DNA of 64,000 nucleotides from Mesorhizobium sp. AR10 (GTDB lineage Bacteria > Pseudomonadota > Alphaproteobacteria > Rhizobiales > Rhizobiaceae): NCBI RefSeq assembly GCF_024746795.1, contig NZ_CP080524.1, positions 5,310,001 through 5,374,000 on the forward strand, read 5' to 3'. Every line of letters starts with the position of its first letter. Position 1 is the stretch's first letter. Positions 51,452-60,510 of this stretch are shown here, piece after piece. The position numbers were made by a program, and so were the translations under genes. The notes beneath the pieces were generated by a model that made no database searches, was not told the origin of the DNA, and saw only the letters and a program-made list of their open reading frames with translations.

Positions 51452-53251
51452 GTGCCGATAGGCGGCTACCTGTTGAGGGGGAAAATTCTGTTTCATCCGA
51501 GTTCGCCTGATCAGAAACGCACGAATCGCTCCGAGCTGCGAGAGGCCCTCGTCTCCTTTCGCGGTGCATACATTGCCACGGCCGGCTTCAGTGGCCTGAT
51601 CAACGTCCTGATGCTGTCCGGCTCGCTGTTCATGCTGCAGGTCTATGACCGCGTGCTGCCCAGCCGCAGCGTGCCGACGCTTGTCGCACTGATCATCCTG
51701 GTGACAGTGCTCTACCTCTTTCAGGGTGTTCTTGAAGCGGTGCGCGCAAGAGTGCTGACACGCATAGGCGCCGGCATAGACGAACTCATCAGCAGCCGCG
51801 TGTTCAACTGCGTCGTGCGTCTGCCGCTGCGCACGCGCGATCGCGGCGAAGGGCTGCAGGCGATGCGGGATCTCGACCAGGTCAGCGCATTCCTGTCCGG
51901 CGCCGGCCCCGCCGCGCTGTTCGATCTGCCGTGGATGCCGCTTTATGTGGTGATCTGTTTTCTCTTCCATCCCTGGATTGGTGTCGCGGCGCTCATCGGC
52001 GCGCTTTTGCTGATAGCGCTGACGGTGCTCACCGACCGGTTGGTCCGTGGGCCAACAAAGGCGATGTCGGGGTTCGGCACCCGGCGCAGCGCGATCGCGC
52101 AATCGAGCGTCCGCAACGCCGAAGTCCTGGCCGCCATGGGTATGGCCGACAGGCTGGCGAGCCGGTGGAACCGGGCAAACAGCGACTTTCGCGAGGCGCA
52201 GGAGCGCGCAAGCGACCTGACCAGCGGGTTTGGCGCGGTGTCACGCATCCTGCGCATGATGCTGCAATCGATGGTGCTGGCGCTCGGCGCCTATCTGGTC
52301 ATCTACCAGCAGGCGACGCCCGGGATCATCATCGCAAGCTCGATCCTCACGTCACGTGCGCTGGCGCCCATAGAGCTTGCCATTGCGCATTGGAAGAGCT
52401 TCCTCAATGCGCAGCAGAGCTGGCGACGCCTGGGTGATCTGTTTGCGGCCCTTCCCGTTGCCCAGGCAGGAATGGAGCTGCCCGCCCCCACCGCCGAGCT
52501 GGCGGTCGAAAGCATCAGCGTCGTCGCGCCCGGCGACCGGCGCCTGGTGGTGCAGGATGTCGAATTCTCGCTGCGCGCCGGATCAGGCGTTGGCGTGATC
52601 GGTCCCAGCGGCTCGGGAAAATCCTCGCTTGCCCGGGCGCTGGTCGGTGTTTGGCCGGTGACGCGCGGCAAGATCCGGCTCGACGGCGCAGCGCTCGAGC
52701 AGTGGCCGACGCACCTGCTTGGCCGCCATATCGGATACCTGCCGCAGGATGTCGAACTGTTTGCCGGCACCGTCGGCCAGAACATCTCGCGCTTCGACGA
52801 CGATGCCTCGCCGGAGACGATCATCGCGGCGGCGCGAGCGGCGGGCGTGCACGAAATGATCCTGCGCCTGCCGGAAGGCTATCGGACCGATATCGGCGAA
52901 AGCGGCGCGGCACTTTCGGCCGGCCAGCGCCAGCGGGTGGCGCTGGCGCGGGCGCTGTTTGGCGATCCGTTCCTGGTCGTGCTCGACGAACCCAATTCCA
53001 ACCTCGACGCAGCCGGGGACCAGGCTCTGACCCAAGCCATCGAAGGCATCAAGGCGCGCGGTGGCATCGTCATCGTGGTGGCGCACCGGCCGAGCGCACT
53101 TGCGGCACTGGACCACCTGCTGGTGCTCGGCGGCGGCCGGCAGCAGGCATTCGGCCTGAAGAGCGAGATCGCGCGTCAAGCGCTGCAGCCTGTACCTGCG
53201 CCGCTGCAACCTGTACCTGCACCGCTGCATGCGGTCGGAACGGCAGGCTAA
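51452..53251 (+). CDS. Type I secretion ABC transporter (PrtD-like permease/ATPase)
   Basis: The protein of about 599 residues has an N-terminal membrane domain with five or six helices (V-L-M-L-S-G-S-L-F-M-L-Q-V-Y-D-R-V-L near 50). The ATPase domain has Walker A G-P-S-G-S-G-K-S-S near 383, signature L-S-A-G-Q-R-Q-R near 488 and Walker B V-V-L-D-E-P-N near 508. There is no C39 leader-peptidase domain. The start is uncertain: GTG 51452 is used, but AGGGGG at 51476-51481 suggests initiation nearer 51485-51488. The C-terminus carries an almost exact duplicated L-Q-P-V-P-A-P segment. With the HlyD gene it forms an inner-membrane exporter needing a TolC-type partner elsewhere. Confidence 0.92.
   Translation: MPIGGYLLRGKILFHPSSPDQKRTNRSELREALVSFRGAYIATAGFSGLINVLMLSGSLFMLQVYDRVLPSRSVPTLVALIILVTVLYLFQGVLEAVRARVLTRIGAGIDELISSRVFNCVVRLPLRTRDRGEGLQAMRDLDQVSAFLSGAGPAALFDLPWMPLYVVICFLFHPWIGVAALIGALLLIALTVLTDRLVRGPTKAMSGFGTRRSAIAQSSVRNAEVLAAMGMADRLASRWNRANSDFREAQERASDLTSGFGAVSRILRMMLQSMVLALGAYLVIYQQATPGIIIASSILTSRALAPIELAIAHWKSFLNAQQSWRRLGDLFAALPVAQAGMELPAPTAELAVESISVVAPGDRRLVVQDVEFSLRAGSGVGVIGPSGSGKSSLARALVGVWPVTRGKIRLDGAALEQWPTHLLGRHIGYLPQDVELFAGTVGQNISRFDDDASPETIIAAARAAGVHEMILRLPEGYRTDIGESGAALSAGQRQRVALARALFGDPFLVVLDEPNSNLDAAGDQALTQAIEGIKARGGIVIVVAHRPSALAALDHLLVLGGGRQQAFGLKSEIARQALQPVPAPLQPVPAPLHAVGTAG
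53183..53224 (+). repeat. Tandem 21-base duplication at the 3' end of the ABC transporter gene
   Basis: Two adjacent 21-base units (53183-53203 and 53204-53224) differ at two positions and encode L-Q-P-V-P-A-P twice. The repeat is in frame, so it lengthens the C-terminal tail by seven residues. Slippage is the likely origin. Confidence 0.8.
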
Positions 53252-53253
53252 CG

Positions 53254-54681
53254 ATGGCGCTGGCAACGACCCATTTCACAACGAGCTGGTTGCGCACCGC
53301 CCGGGAACTCGCCTTCTCGGCAAAGGCGCAGGTGGTCGCCGCTCTGGACCGTGGTGCAAAGCCGATCGAGGGCGCCTCCCCGCAACAGCAGCGATTGCGC
53401 GCTGCCATCCGCAGGAACGTGCGGCTGGGCTCCATCGCAGCATTGGCCCTGGTCGGCGGACTCGGCCTTTGGACAGCGACAAGCAATCTTTCCGGCGCCG
53501 TGGTAGCGGCCGGCCATCTGGTCGTCGATTCCAACGTCAAATCCGTCCAGCATCCGCAAGGCGGCGTGGTCGGCGCGCTGAACGTGCAGAACGGCAGCAT
53601 GGTCTCCGCAGGCGACGTGCTGGTACGGCTCGACGACACGGTGGCGCGTGCCAATCTCGCCATCGTCGCAAACAACCTCGACGAGCTTTCGGCTCGTCGG
53701 GCCCGGCTGATGGCCGAGCGCGACAATGCCGGCGCGGTGATCTATCCTGAGCAGTTGCAAGCACGAGCATCCGATGCCCAGATTGCGCAGTTGATCGAAG
53801 GTGAGAACAGGCTGTTTGTCCTAAGGCGTCAGGCACGGGACGGCCAAGTCTCACAGTTGCGCGAGCGCATCGCGCAGTTCCGGCAGGAGATCGCAGGCAT
53901 CGACGCGCAGCAGAAGAGCAAGCAGCAGGAAATTTCGTTCACTGAGGTCGAGCTGGAGGGCATGAGGGACCTCTGGAAAAAGAAACTGGTGCCGATTTCG
54001 CGGCTGGCTGAACGCGAACGCTCCCAGGCCAGGCTCGACGGCGAAGACGGCCAGTTGACTGCGGCGGCCGCACAGACGCGCGGACGCATCAGCGAGACGG
54101 AACTTGCCATAATCCAGATCGACCAGGACATGCGCAGCGAGGTGGCGGGCGAGCTGCGGGAGATCGACGCCAAGGCGAGCGAGCTTCGCGAGCGCCAGAT
54201 CGCCGCCCAGCAATCGCTGAAGCAGATCGACATCCGCGCGCCGCAATCCGGCCGGGTGCATCAGCTTGCGATCCACACCATCGGCGGCGTCATCTCTCCA
54301 GGCGAGGCGATCATGCAGATCGTGCCGACGGCCGACGCCCTGGTGGTCGAGGCGCGCGTCGCGCCGCAGGATATCGACCAGGTCGCCATCGGGCAGCCGG
54401 CAACGCTTCGCCTTTCGGCATTCAGCCAGCAGACCACGCCCGAGGTCGACGGCCGGGTGGATCGCATCTCACCCGACCTCATCGAAGACCAGAAGGCCGG
54501 CGTCGCCTACTATGCCGTACGCATTGAACTGTCGGCCAAAAGCCTCGAACAGGCGGGGCCGCTGGAGCTCAAGCCGGGCATGCCGACCGAGGTTTTTCTC
54601 AAGACCACCGACCGCACGGTTCTTTCCTATCTGCTCAAGCCATTGACCGATCAGGCCAGCCGCGCATTCCGCGGGGACTAA
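53254..54681 (+). CDS. HlyD-family type I secretion membrane-fusion protein
   Basis: The 475-residue adaptor has one N-terminal membrane helix near residues 67-88 (L-G-S-I-A-A-L-A-L-V-G-G-L-G-L-W). A split lipoyl/beta-barrel domain (V-K-S-V-Q-H-P-Q-G-G-V-V-G near 103 and I-D-I-R-A-P-Q-S-G-R-V near 325) flanks a long coiled-coil hairpin (about 155-310) rich in Glu/Gln/Arg/Ala. The order after the ABC gene (two-base gap) is typical of PrtDE/HlyBD systems. It bridges the inner-membrane exporter to an outer-membrane channel. Confidence 0.94.
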   Translation: MALATTHFTTSWLRTARELAFSAKAQVVAALDRGAKPIEGASPQQQRLRAAIRRNVRLGSIAALALVGGLGLWTATSNLSGAVVAAGHLVVDSNVKSVQHPQGGVVGALNVQNGSMVSAGDVLVRLDDTVARANLAIVANNLDELSARRARLMAERDNAGAVIYPEQLQARASDAQIAQLIEGENRLFVLRRQARDGQVSQLRERIAQFRQEIAGIDAQQKSKQQEISFTEVELEGMRDLWKKKLVPISRLAERERSQARLDGEDGQLTAAAAQTRGRISETELAIIQIDQDMRSEVAGELREIDAKASELRERQIAAQQSLKQIDIRAPQSGRVHQLAIHTIGGVISPGEAIMQIVPTADALVVEARVAPQDIDQVAIGQPATLRLSAFSQQTTPEVDGRVDRISPDLIEDQKAGVAYYAVRIELSAKSLEQAGPLELKPGMPTEVFLKTTDRTVLSYLLKPLTDQASRAFRGD

Positions 54682-54783
54682 AGCGCGTCGCGTTGAAACG
54701 GATTCAGTCGACTCGCTTTAAGTTTTTGTCTTTAAGCATGTCGTTGTCCCAAAACCGCTGCGCACTTTTGGGCGACATGCACT
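54681..54783. repeat. Palindromic intergenic repeat of the type widespread in rhizobia
   Basis: The segment contains GCATGTCG (54736-54743) ... CGACATGC (54773-54780), with inner CCCAAAA and CTTTTGGG pairing, giving an imperfect hairpin. The left half carries AAAGCGCGTCGCGTTGAAACG and a T-rich run. Sequences of this type are common between genes in Mesorhizobium and related genera. It directly follows the HlyD stop and may also act as a terminator. It abuts the end of a small minus-strand frame. Confidence 0.65.
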
Positions 54784-54856
54784 AGGCTCCGGCTCTGGGG
54801 ATGTGCACATCTGTGCGGCGGATCTCGCCGACCAGGGCATTTTGTTCGACCGGCAT
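54782..54856 (-). CDS. Possible 24-residue peptide or gene remnant
   Basis: ATG 54856 is preceded by AAGGAG at good spacing, and the frame encodes M-P-V-E-Q-N-A-L-V-G-E-I-R-R-T-D-V-H-I-P plus four residues to a TAG that lies at the edge of the palindromic repeat. The strong ribosome-binding site argues that the frame is or was translated. The repeat may have truncated a longer gene. No family is recognised. Confidence 0.35.
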   Translation of the reverse strand: MPVEQNALVGEIRRTDVHIPRAGA

Positions 54857-54967
54857 GTCTGGCTCCTTGCAACTATCTAAATGGATCAGGTCACCCATCC
54901 TGCAAGCCGGTTGCATTCGCTCGACGATGCGCCAGACTCGGAACCATCAACAGGCGTGGAGAGCCCG

Positions 54968-55249
54968 ATGAATCGCAAGGCGGTGCAGGTGCGCGTGCAT
55001 GGCAGAGTGCAAGGCGTCGGCTACAGGCTCTGGGCACGGGACGAGGCCATAAGCCTTGGTCTTGCGGGCTGGGTGCGCAACGAACAGGACGGCACGGTGA
55101 CGGCTTTGATCGCCGGAACCGAGGCCGCGGTTTCGACAATGATCGCACGGCTTTGGCAAGGGCCAGAAAGCGCATCGGTTTCGAAGGTCGATGCCGAGGA
55201 ATTCGACGCCGGGAGCCTACCCGCTGGCTTCAGGATCAACACACCTTGA
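54968..55249 (+). CDS. acyP: Acylphosphatase
   Basis: Hydrolyses acyl phosphates such as carbamoyl or 1,3-bisphosphoglyceryl phosphate. The 93-residue protein has V-H-G-R-V-Q-G-V-G-Y-R-L-W-A near residues 10-23 (phosphate-binding loop with the catalytic Arg) and L-A-G-W-V-R-N-E-Q-D-G-T-V near 32-44 with the catalytic Asn. ATG 54968 has GGAGAG upstream and gives the standard family length; an in-frame ATG at 54881 would add 29 residues. Confidence 0.94.
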   Translation: MNRKAVQVRVHGRVQGVGYRLWARDEAISLGLAGWVRNEQDGTVTALIAGTEAAVSTMIARLWQGPESASVSKVDAEEFDAGSLPAGFRINTP

Positions 55250-55297
55250 ATTAATTGAACGTTCGTTTTATTATTGCGTCTTCTTGATGAGGCAACC

Positions 55298-55942
55298 ATG
55301 GCGCGCACGACCGGTTCCGATGGCGAGAAGACCGAAGCCGCAGTCCGTGAGGCGGCGGTCAGCCTGATCGCGCGCCTTGGCTACGAGGCGATGTCAATGC
55401 GCCAACTGGCTGCCGAGGTCGGTGTTCAGGCAGCAGCCCTCTACCGCTATTTTCCGACCAAGGAAGACCTGCTGTTCACCCTGATGCGCGAGCATATGGA
55501 GGGTTTGATCGAGACATGGGACGCAGCACGCCCAACCGCCGCCGATCCCACAAAGCGGCTAGCGGCCTATGTCGAGAACCACATCGCCTTCCATATCGGG
55601 CGCCGCCATTCCACCCATGTCTCGAACATGGAATTGCGCAGCCTTTCACATGAAAAACTGACGCAGATCCTGCGCATGCGCACGGCCTATGAGAAGGAAC
55701 TGCGCGCCATCCTGCGTGATGGCGCGGAAGCAGGCGCCTTCGATGTCGACGACACCGGCCTGACCGCCATGGCGCTGATCCAGATGATGACCGGCGTCAT
55801 CGTCTGGTTCCGGCCGGGCGAGCGGCTGTCGATCGCTGAAGTGACGGCGACATATCTTTCGATGACAATGCGCCTGGTTGGGGCGAAGATCGATATCGGG
55901 GAGGAACAGCATGTACACGCACACGCTCAGCTTCGGGCTTGA
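55298..55942 (+). CDS. TetR-family transcriptional regulator of the leucine-catabolism cluster
   Basis: The 214-residue protein has the N-terminal helix-turn-helix ([41 protein letters not shown], broken here for description) and an all-helical ligand domain. It overlaps the start of the isovaleryl-CoA dehydrogenase gene by 32 bases. The position suggests it controls this acyl-CoA pathway, perhaps binding an acyl-CoA. The region just upstream (about 55255-55270) contains GAACGTTCGTT, a partial palindrome that could be its operator. Confidence 0.92.
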   Translation: MARTTGSDGEKTEAAVREAAVSLIARLGYEAMSMRQLAAEVGVQAAALYRYFPTKEDLLFTLMREHMEGLIETWDAARPTAADPTKRLAAYVENHIAFHIGRRHSTHVSNMELRSLSHEKLTQILRMRTAYEKELRAILRDGAEAGAFDVDDTGLTAMALIQMMTGVIVWFRPGERLSIAEVTATYLSMTMRLVGAKIDIGEEQHVHAHAQLRA

Positions 55943-57074
55943 CGAAGACATCGAGGCGCTTCGCGACCTGGTGCGCCGCTTCGCCCAGGAAAAGATCGCG
56001 CCGCTCGCCGCCGATATCGACCGCAACAACGAATTCCCGGCGCAGCTGTGGCGCGAGTTCGGCGCGCTCGGTCTGCTCGGCATCACCGCCGATCCTGAGT
56101 TCGGCGGCACCGGTATGGGCTATCTCGCCCATGTCATTGCGATGGAAGAGATTTCCCGCGCCTCGGCCTCGGTCGGCCTCTCCTACGGCGCCCATTCGAA
56201 CCTGTGCGTCAACCAGATCAACCGCTGGGCGACGCCGGCGCAGAAGGAGAAATATCTCCCTGCTTTGTGTTCGGGCGAAAAGGTCGGCGCGCTGGCGATG
56301 TCGGAATCCGGCGCCGGCTCCGACGTCGTGTCGCTCCGGCTGCGCGCCGAAAAGCGTAACGACCGCTACGTGCTCAACGGCACGAAAATGTGGATCACCA
56401 ACGGGCCGGACGCCGAAACGCTGGTGGTCTACGCCAAGACCGATCCGGAACGCCATTCGCGCGGCATCACCGCCTTCATCGTCGAAAAGGCTTTCGCCGG
56501 GTTTTCCGTGGCGCAAAAGCTCGACAAGCTCGGCATGCGCGGCTCCAACACCGGCGAGCTGGTTTTCGACAATGTCGAGGTGCCGTTCGACAATGTGCTG
56601 CATGAGGAAGGACGTGGCGTCGAAGTGCTGATGTCGGGCCTCGACTATGAGCGCACGGTGCTGGCCGGCGGCCCGATTGGCCTGATGGCGGCCTGCCTCG
56701 ATGTGGCTATCCCTTACGTGCATGAGCGCAAGCAGTTCGGCCAGCCGATCGGCGAGTTCCAGCTGGTGCAAGGCAAGCTGGCCGACATGTATACGGTGAT
56801 GAACGCGGCGCGGGCCTACGTCTATGCCGTCGCCGCCGCCTGCGACCGCGGCCAGACCACCCGCAAGGACGCCGCCGGCTGCGTTTTGTTTGCCGCCGAG
56901 AAGGCGACGCTGATGGCGCTCGACGCCATCCAGTTGCTGGGTGGCAATGGCTACATCAACGACTATCCGACCGGCCGGCTTTTGCGCGACGCCAAGCTCT
57001 ACGAGATCGGCGCCGGCACCAGCGAAATCCGCCGCTGGCTGATCGGGCGGGAAATCATGGCGGAGGGGGTCTAG
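55911..57074 (+). CDS. liuA: Isovaleryl-CoA dehydrogenase
   Basis: Oxidises isovaleryl-CoA to 3-methylcrotonyl-CoA in leucine breakdown. The 387-residue acyl-CoA dehydrogenase has [11 protein letters not shown] near residue 130 and M-W-I-T-N-G near 160-165. [13 protein letters not shown] near 244-256 contains the region of the catalytic Glu used by isovaleryl-CoA dehydrogenases, and R-K-Q-F-G-Q-P-I-G near 275 is also present. The following mccB and mccA genes support isovaleryl-CoA as substrate. ATG 55911 follows GGGGAGGAAC and overlaps the TetR gene. Confidence 0.94.
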   Translation: MYTHTLSFGLDEDIEALRDLVRRFAQEKIAPLAADIDRNNEFPAQLWREFGALGLLGITADPEFGGTGMGYLAHVIAMEEISRASASVGLSYGAHSNLCVNQINRWATPAQKEKYLPALCSGEKVGALAMSESGAGSDVVSLRLRAEKRNDRYVLNGTKMWITNGPDAETLVVYAKTDPERHSRGITAFIVEKAFAGFSVAQKLDKLGMRGSNTGELVFDNVEVPFDNVLHEEGRGVEVLMSGLDYERTVLAGGPIGLMAACLDVAIPYVHERKQFGQPIGEFQLVQGKLADMYTVMNAARAYVYAVAAACDRGQTTRKDAAGCVLFAAEKATLMALDAIQLLGGNGYINDYPTGRLLRDAKLYEIGAGTSEIRRWLIGREIMAEGV

Positions 57075-57439
57075 TGGGCGCGGGTTCGGACTTTTGTCGA
57101 ACCTTCGTCGACCCGCTTGCGAGCGACTTCGGCAAGCGTGTCCGACACCCACTGATTGATCGATTTGCCGTCGCTGGCGGCGGCTCGACTGACAAGGTGA
57201 TGGACTTCCGGCGTGGTGCGCAGAGCGAGTTTGCCCGAAAACGGTTTTTCCGGCTCCTTATTCTGTTCGGCGCAGAATTCGAGGTAGTCATCCACGCATT
57301 CATGAAAAGCCTTCAGCAATTCTTCCGCCGAATCGGCTTCATATGTGAAGATATCGCGAATGCCCATGATACGGCCGTGAAACACAACATCGTTTTCATC
57401 GAACTCGATCGTTCCCAGATATCCCTTGTAGGGCTTCAT
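57071..57439 (-). CDS. hicB: HicB-family antitoxin
   Basis: The 122-residue protein has an N-terminal HicB fold ([23 protein letters not shown]) and F-H-E-C-V-D-D-Y-L near 45-53. The C-terminal segment is ribbon-helix-helix-like ([13 protein letters not shown] near 71, [13 protein letters not shown]). It neutralises the HicA toxin and usually represses its own operon. The gene is antisense to, and touches, the end of the isovaleryl-CoA dehydrogenase gene. Its start overlaps the hicA stop (ATGA). Confidence 0.92.
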   Translation of the reverse strand: MKPYKGYLGTIEFDENDVVFHGRIMGIRDIFTYEADSAEELLKAFHECVDDYLEFCAEQNKEPEKPFSGKLALRTTPEVHHLVSRAAASDGKSINQWVSDTLAEVARKRVDEGSTKVRTRAH

Positions 57440-57687
57440 AGCTCAACACCTGAATCTATCAGGAAAGTCCTGATCTCTCGGATCACGTATGCTTTTGCAT
57501 CAGGCGATGGATGCGGCCGATGCACGCGAAGCGTTATCCCGTTCAATGTGAAACGCACCCGCGATCCACGTCCTTCCGACACTCGCGCACCAAGCGCTAC
57601 CAGCAATGCCTCGACATCGCGCCATTTGATCGAACCACTCACTGGATTCGAAATGGCGTCCAGTGTCTGCTTGTGTTTTCCGCGCAT
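57436..57687 (-). CDS. hicA: HicA-family toxin
   Basis: The 83-residue dsRBD-like mRNA-interferase family protein contains I-K-W-R-D-V-E-A-L-L-V-A-L-G-A near 20-34 and G-S-R-V-R-F-T-L-N near 40-48. ATG 57687 follows GGAGGTCATC, a strong ribosome-binding site. The usual catalytic G-S-H-H is replaced by G-S-R-V, and a His-containing R-P-H-P occurs later, as in a known HicA branch. It precedes hicB, the canonical toxin-first order of this type. The pair lies antisense within the leucine operon between liuA and liuB. Confidence 0.9.
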   Translation of the reverse strand: MRGKHKQTLDAISNPVSGSIKWRDVEALLVALGARVSEGRGSRVRFTLNGITLRVHRPHPSPDAKAYVIREIRTFLIDSGVEL

Positions 57688-57784
57688 GATGACCTCCATG
57701 GAAAATGACCCGGCAAGGAGCGCCGAAATCCCAGTTGGCGGTCGCACGTCATGCGCGACGAAATTCAATCTTGATAGCAAAATA

Positions 57785-57792
57785 TGATATCA
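57785..57792. promoter_or_regulatory. Palindrome TGATATCA in the hicA/liuB divergent gap
   Basis: TGATATCA lies in the 119-base gap between the hicA and liuB starts, in an A/T-rich ATAGCAAAATATGATATCACAT context. It could be a HicB operator or part of a promoter. The evidence is position and symmetry only. Confidence 0.3.
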
Positions 57793-57806
57793 CATCGGAT
57801 TTGTCA

Positions 57807-59414
57807 ATGACCACCCTCGCCTCCCAGATCTCTCCCGCCTCCGAGACCTTCCGCGCCAATGCCGAGCGCATGCGGGGGCTGGTCGCCGACATTGCGGAAA
57901 AGGCGGCAACCGTCGAGCGTGGCGGCTCGGAGGAGGCGCGCGAACGCCACGTCTCGCGTGGCAAGCTGTTACCACGCGAGCGGCTCGCCCAGTTGCTCGA
58001 CACCGGCTCGCCCTTCCTCGAAATCGGCCAGTTCGCAGCCTGGTCGATGTATGGCGAGGAGATCTCGTCGGCCGGGATGATCGCCGGCATCGGTCGCGTC
58101 GAAGGCACAGAGGTGATGGTCGTCGTCAATGACGCAACGGTGAAGGGCGGCACCTATTATCCGCTGACGGTGAAGAAGCATCTGCGCGCGCAGGAGATTG
58201 CGCTACAGAACAAATTGCCCTGCGTCTATCTGGTCGACAGCGGCGGCGCCAACCTGCCCAACCAGGACGAGGTGTTTCCCGATCGCGAGCATTTCGGCCG
58301 CATCTTCTTCAACCAGGCCAACATGTCGGCGGCGGGTATTCCGCAGATCGCCTGCGTCATGGGCTCGTGCACGGCGGGCGGCGCCTATGTGCCGGCGATG
58401 TCGGACGAGACGATCATGGTGCGCAACCAGGCGACCATCTTCCTTGGTGGCCCGCCGCTGGTGAAGGCAGCCACCGGTGAGGACGTCAGCGCCGAGGATC
58501 TGGGCGGCGCAGACGTGCACACGCGGCTTTCCGGCGTCGCCGACCACTATGCGCTGGACGACGAACATGCGCTGGCCATCTGCCGGCGCATCGTCAAAAA
58601 CCTGAATCGGAACAAGATCGTAAGCCTGAACTTACAGAAGTCGATTCTGCCGCTTCATGATCCGCATGAACTTTACGGCATCGTGCCGACCGATCTGCGC
58701 CAGCCCTATGACGTGCGCGAGGTTATCGCGCGCGTCGTCGACGGCTCGGAATTCGACGAATTCAAACAGAACTACGGCACCACGCTGGTCACCGGCTTTG
58801 CCCATCTTCATGGCATACCGGTCGGCATCATCGCCAACAATGGCGTGCTGTTTTCTGAAAGCGCGTTGAAGGGCGCGCATTTCATCGAGCTGTGCTGCCA
58901 GCGCAAGATCCCGCTGGTCTTCCTGCAGAACATCACCGGCTTCATGGTCGGGCGAAAGTATGAGGCCGGCGGCATCGCCAAGGACGGCGCCAAGTTGGTG
59001 ATGGCGGTCGCCACCGCCAAAGTGCCGAAGGTGACGATGATCATCGGCGGCTCGTTCGGCGCCGGCAATTACGGAATGTGCGGACGCGCCTATTCACCGC
59101 GCTTCCTGTGGATGTGGCCGAACGCCCGTATTTCGGTGATGGGCGGCGAGCAGGCGGCGACAGTGCTGGCCGTCGTCAAGCGCGAGGGCATCGAGCGCAA
59201 GGGCGGCGAATGGAGCGCGGAAGAAGAGGCGAAGTTCAAGAAGCCGATCCTGATGAAATACGAGCACGAAGGCCATCCGCTCTATTCCTCGGCACGACTG
59301 TGGGACGACGGCATCATCGATCCGGCCAGGACGCGTGAAGTGTTGGCACTGAGCCTCTCGGCAGCGCTCAATGCCGAAATCGAGGAGACACGGTTCGGCG
59401 TGTTCAGGATGTGA
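57807..59414 (+). CDS. liuB: Methylcrotonyl-CoA carboxylase beta (carboxyltransferase) subunit
   Basis: The 535-residue carboxyltransferase moves CO2 from biotin to 3-methylcrotonyl-CoA in leucine catabolism. Typical segments are [13 protein letters not shown] near 76-88, S-G-G-A-N-L-P-N-Q near 145-153, [13 protein letters not shown] near 185-197 and [14 protein letters not shown] near 415-428. The N-L-P-N-Q and G-N-Y-G-M-C-G motifs distinguish MccB from propionyl-CoA carboxylase beta. ATG 57807 is reached with little ribosome-binding sequence. The macro-domain gene starts one base after its TGA. Confidence 0.94.
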   Translation: MTTLASQISPASETFRANAERMRGLVADIAEKAATVERGGSEEARERHVSRGKLLPRERLAQLLDTGSPFLEIGQFAAWSMYGEEISSAGMIAGIGRVEGTEVMVVVNDATVKGGTYYPLTVKKHLRAQEIALQNKLPCVYLVDSGGANLPNQDEVFPDREHFGRIFFNQANMSAAGIPQIACVMGSCTAGGAYVPAMSDETIMVRNQATIFLGGPPLVKAATGEDVSAEDLGGADVHTRLSGVADHYALDDEHALAICRRIVKNLNRNKIVSLNLQKSILPLHDPHELYGIVPTDLRQPYDVREVIARVVDGSEFDEFKQNYGTTLVTGFAHLHGIPVGIIANNGVLFSESALKGAHFIELCCQRKIPLVFLQNITGFMVGRKYEAGGIAKDGAKLVMAVATAKVPKVTMIIGGSFGAGNYGMCGRAYSPRFLWMWPNARISVMGGEQAATVLAVVKREGIERKGGEWSAEEEAKFKKPILMKYEHEGHPLYSSARLWDDGIIDPARTREVLALSLSAALNAEIEETRFGVFRM

Positions 59415-59415
59415 G

Positions 59416-59946
59416 ATGAGCGAAATCGACCAGCGGATTCGCATTCATACCGGCGACATCACCAAACTCGCCGTGGATGCCATCGTCAACGCCGCCAACT
59501 CGTCGCTCCTGGGCGGCGGTGGCGTCGACGGCGCCATCCACCGGGCGGCGGGCCCAGAACTTCTGGTCGAATGCCGGACTCTGAACGGCTGCAAGGCCGG
59601 CGACGCAAAACTGACCAGCGGCTACCGGCTGCCGGCGCGCCACGTCATCCACACGGTCGGTCCGGTCTGGCAAGGTGGTGGCAAGGGCGAAGCCGAGTTG
59701 CTGGCCTCCTGCTATCGCCGCTGCCTCGAAATCGCCGCCGCCAGGGATTGCCGGACAGTGGCGTTCCCGGCGATCTCGACCGGCGTCTACCGCTATCCGA
59801 AAGATGAGGCGACGGCGATTGCCGTCAGCACCGTAAATGCCTTCATGAGCCGGAACGCGATACCGGAAACCGTTATCTTCTGCTGCTTCGACCAGCAAAC
59901 ATCGGAACTATACCAGCAGGCCGTTACTGCACTTGGCGGAGCCTAG
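59416..59946 (+). CDS. Macro-domain protein (O-acetyl-ADP-ribose/ADP-ribosyl hydrolase type)
   Basis: The 176-residue protein has the MacroD-type sequence [21 protein letters not shown] (split here; near 11-31), then [13 protein letters not shown] near 32-44 and [13 protein letters not shown] near 116-128. Such proteins bind ADP-ribose and hydrolyse O-acetyl-ADP-ribose or mono-ADP-ribosyl groups. It begins one base after the liuB stop, so it is translated as part of the leucine operon. A link with NAD-dependent deacylation of acyl-CoA-derived protein modifications is possible but untested. Confidence 0.93.
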   Translation: MSEIDQRIRIHTGDITKLAVDAIVNAANSSLLGGGGVDGAIHRAAGPELLVECRTLNGCKAGDAKLTSGYRLPARHVIHTVGPVWQGGGKGEAELLASCYRRCLEIAAARDCRTVAFPAISTGVYRYPKDEATAIAVSTVNAFMSRNAIPETVIFCCFDQQTSELYQQAVTALGGA

Positions 59947-60066
59947 ACTGCATGGACAACACAATCCATCCACGTCTGCAAAAGCAATTTTCGGCGCTCA
60001 GGCTGGTGGTGCCGGAGAATGGGCGTTGTTGCCCATCCTGCATTTTGCAATGGGGATGGGGTAAAG

Positions 60067-60444
60067 ATGAGACTGGAATATTCAGGGAAAACGACTGCGT
60101 CGCTGCTTGCAGGCTTGCTTATATTCGCGGCGCCCGGCGTCGGGATGGCGGAATCGCTGGCTGGGAAAGTCGGCGACAGCCGCTTCGTTGTCAATTTTCC
60201 ACCAGGTTCGACGGGAGACTGCCCGAAGGCCTACAAGGACTATGTGGCGGCCAGCGGGCATTCGGCCTATGCAACGACGTTCTATTCGCGCGTGGTCGAT
60301 CTCTACATCATTTGCGGCGCACGGCTGAACGCGCCGACCCAGAAGGCTGCGGAGGATCTGGCATTGCGATCCTGCCAGGCGGGCGTCAAAAGATGGAAGG
60401 TCAAGGTCGCCGGAGGAGGCTGCGGCATCGCCGCCTCCAAATAG
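60067..60444 (+). CDS. Small exported hypothetical protein
   Basis: The 125-residue protein has a signal peptide (S-L-L-A-G-L-L-I-F-A-A-P-G-V-G-M-A-E). The mature domain of about 95 residues has four cysteines (T-G-D-C-P-K, Y-I-I-C-G-A, R-S-C-Q-A-G, G-G-C-G-I), which could form two disulfides in the periplasm. The start 60067 has GGGGTAAAG upstream. No family is recognised. It lies between the macro-domain gene and liuD within the operon. Confidence 0.75.
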   Translation: MRLEYSGKTTASLLAGLLIFAAPGVGMAESLAGKVGDSRFVVNFPPGSTGDCPKAYKDYVAASGHSAYATTFYSRVVDLYIICGARLNAPTQKAAEDLALRSCQAGVKRWKVKVAGGGCGIAASK

Positions 60445-60510
60445 GCTTCGATAGCCAACTCAACTCGAGCGCCTTGCCGGTAGAGCCCGAACCTCGCTTG
60501 CGGAGGCTGC

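Noticed and set aside
52651..53253. N-terminal extension of the HlyD gene back into the ABC transporter gene
   Set aside because: The extension overlaps the ATPase domain in another frame; ATG 53254 gives a normal HlyD protein.
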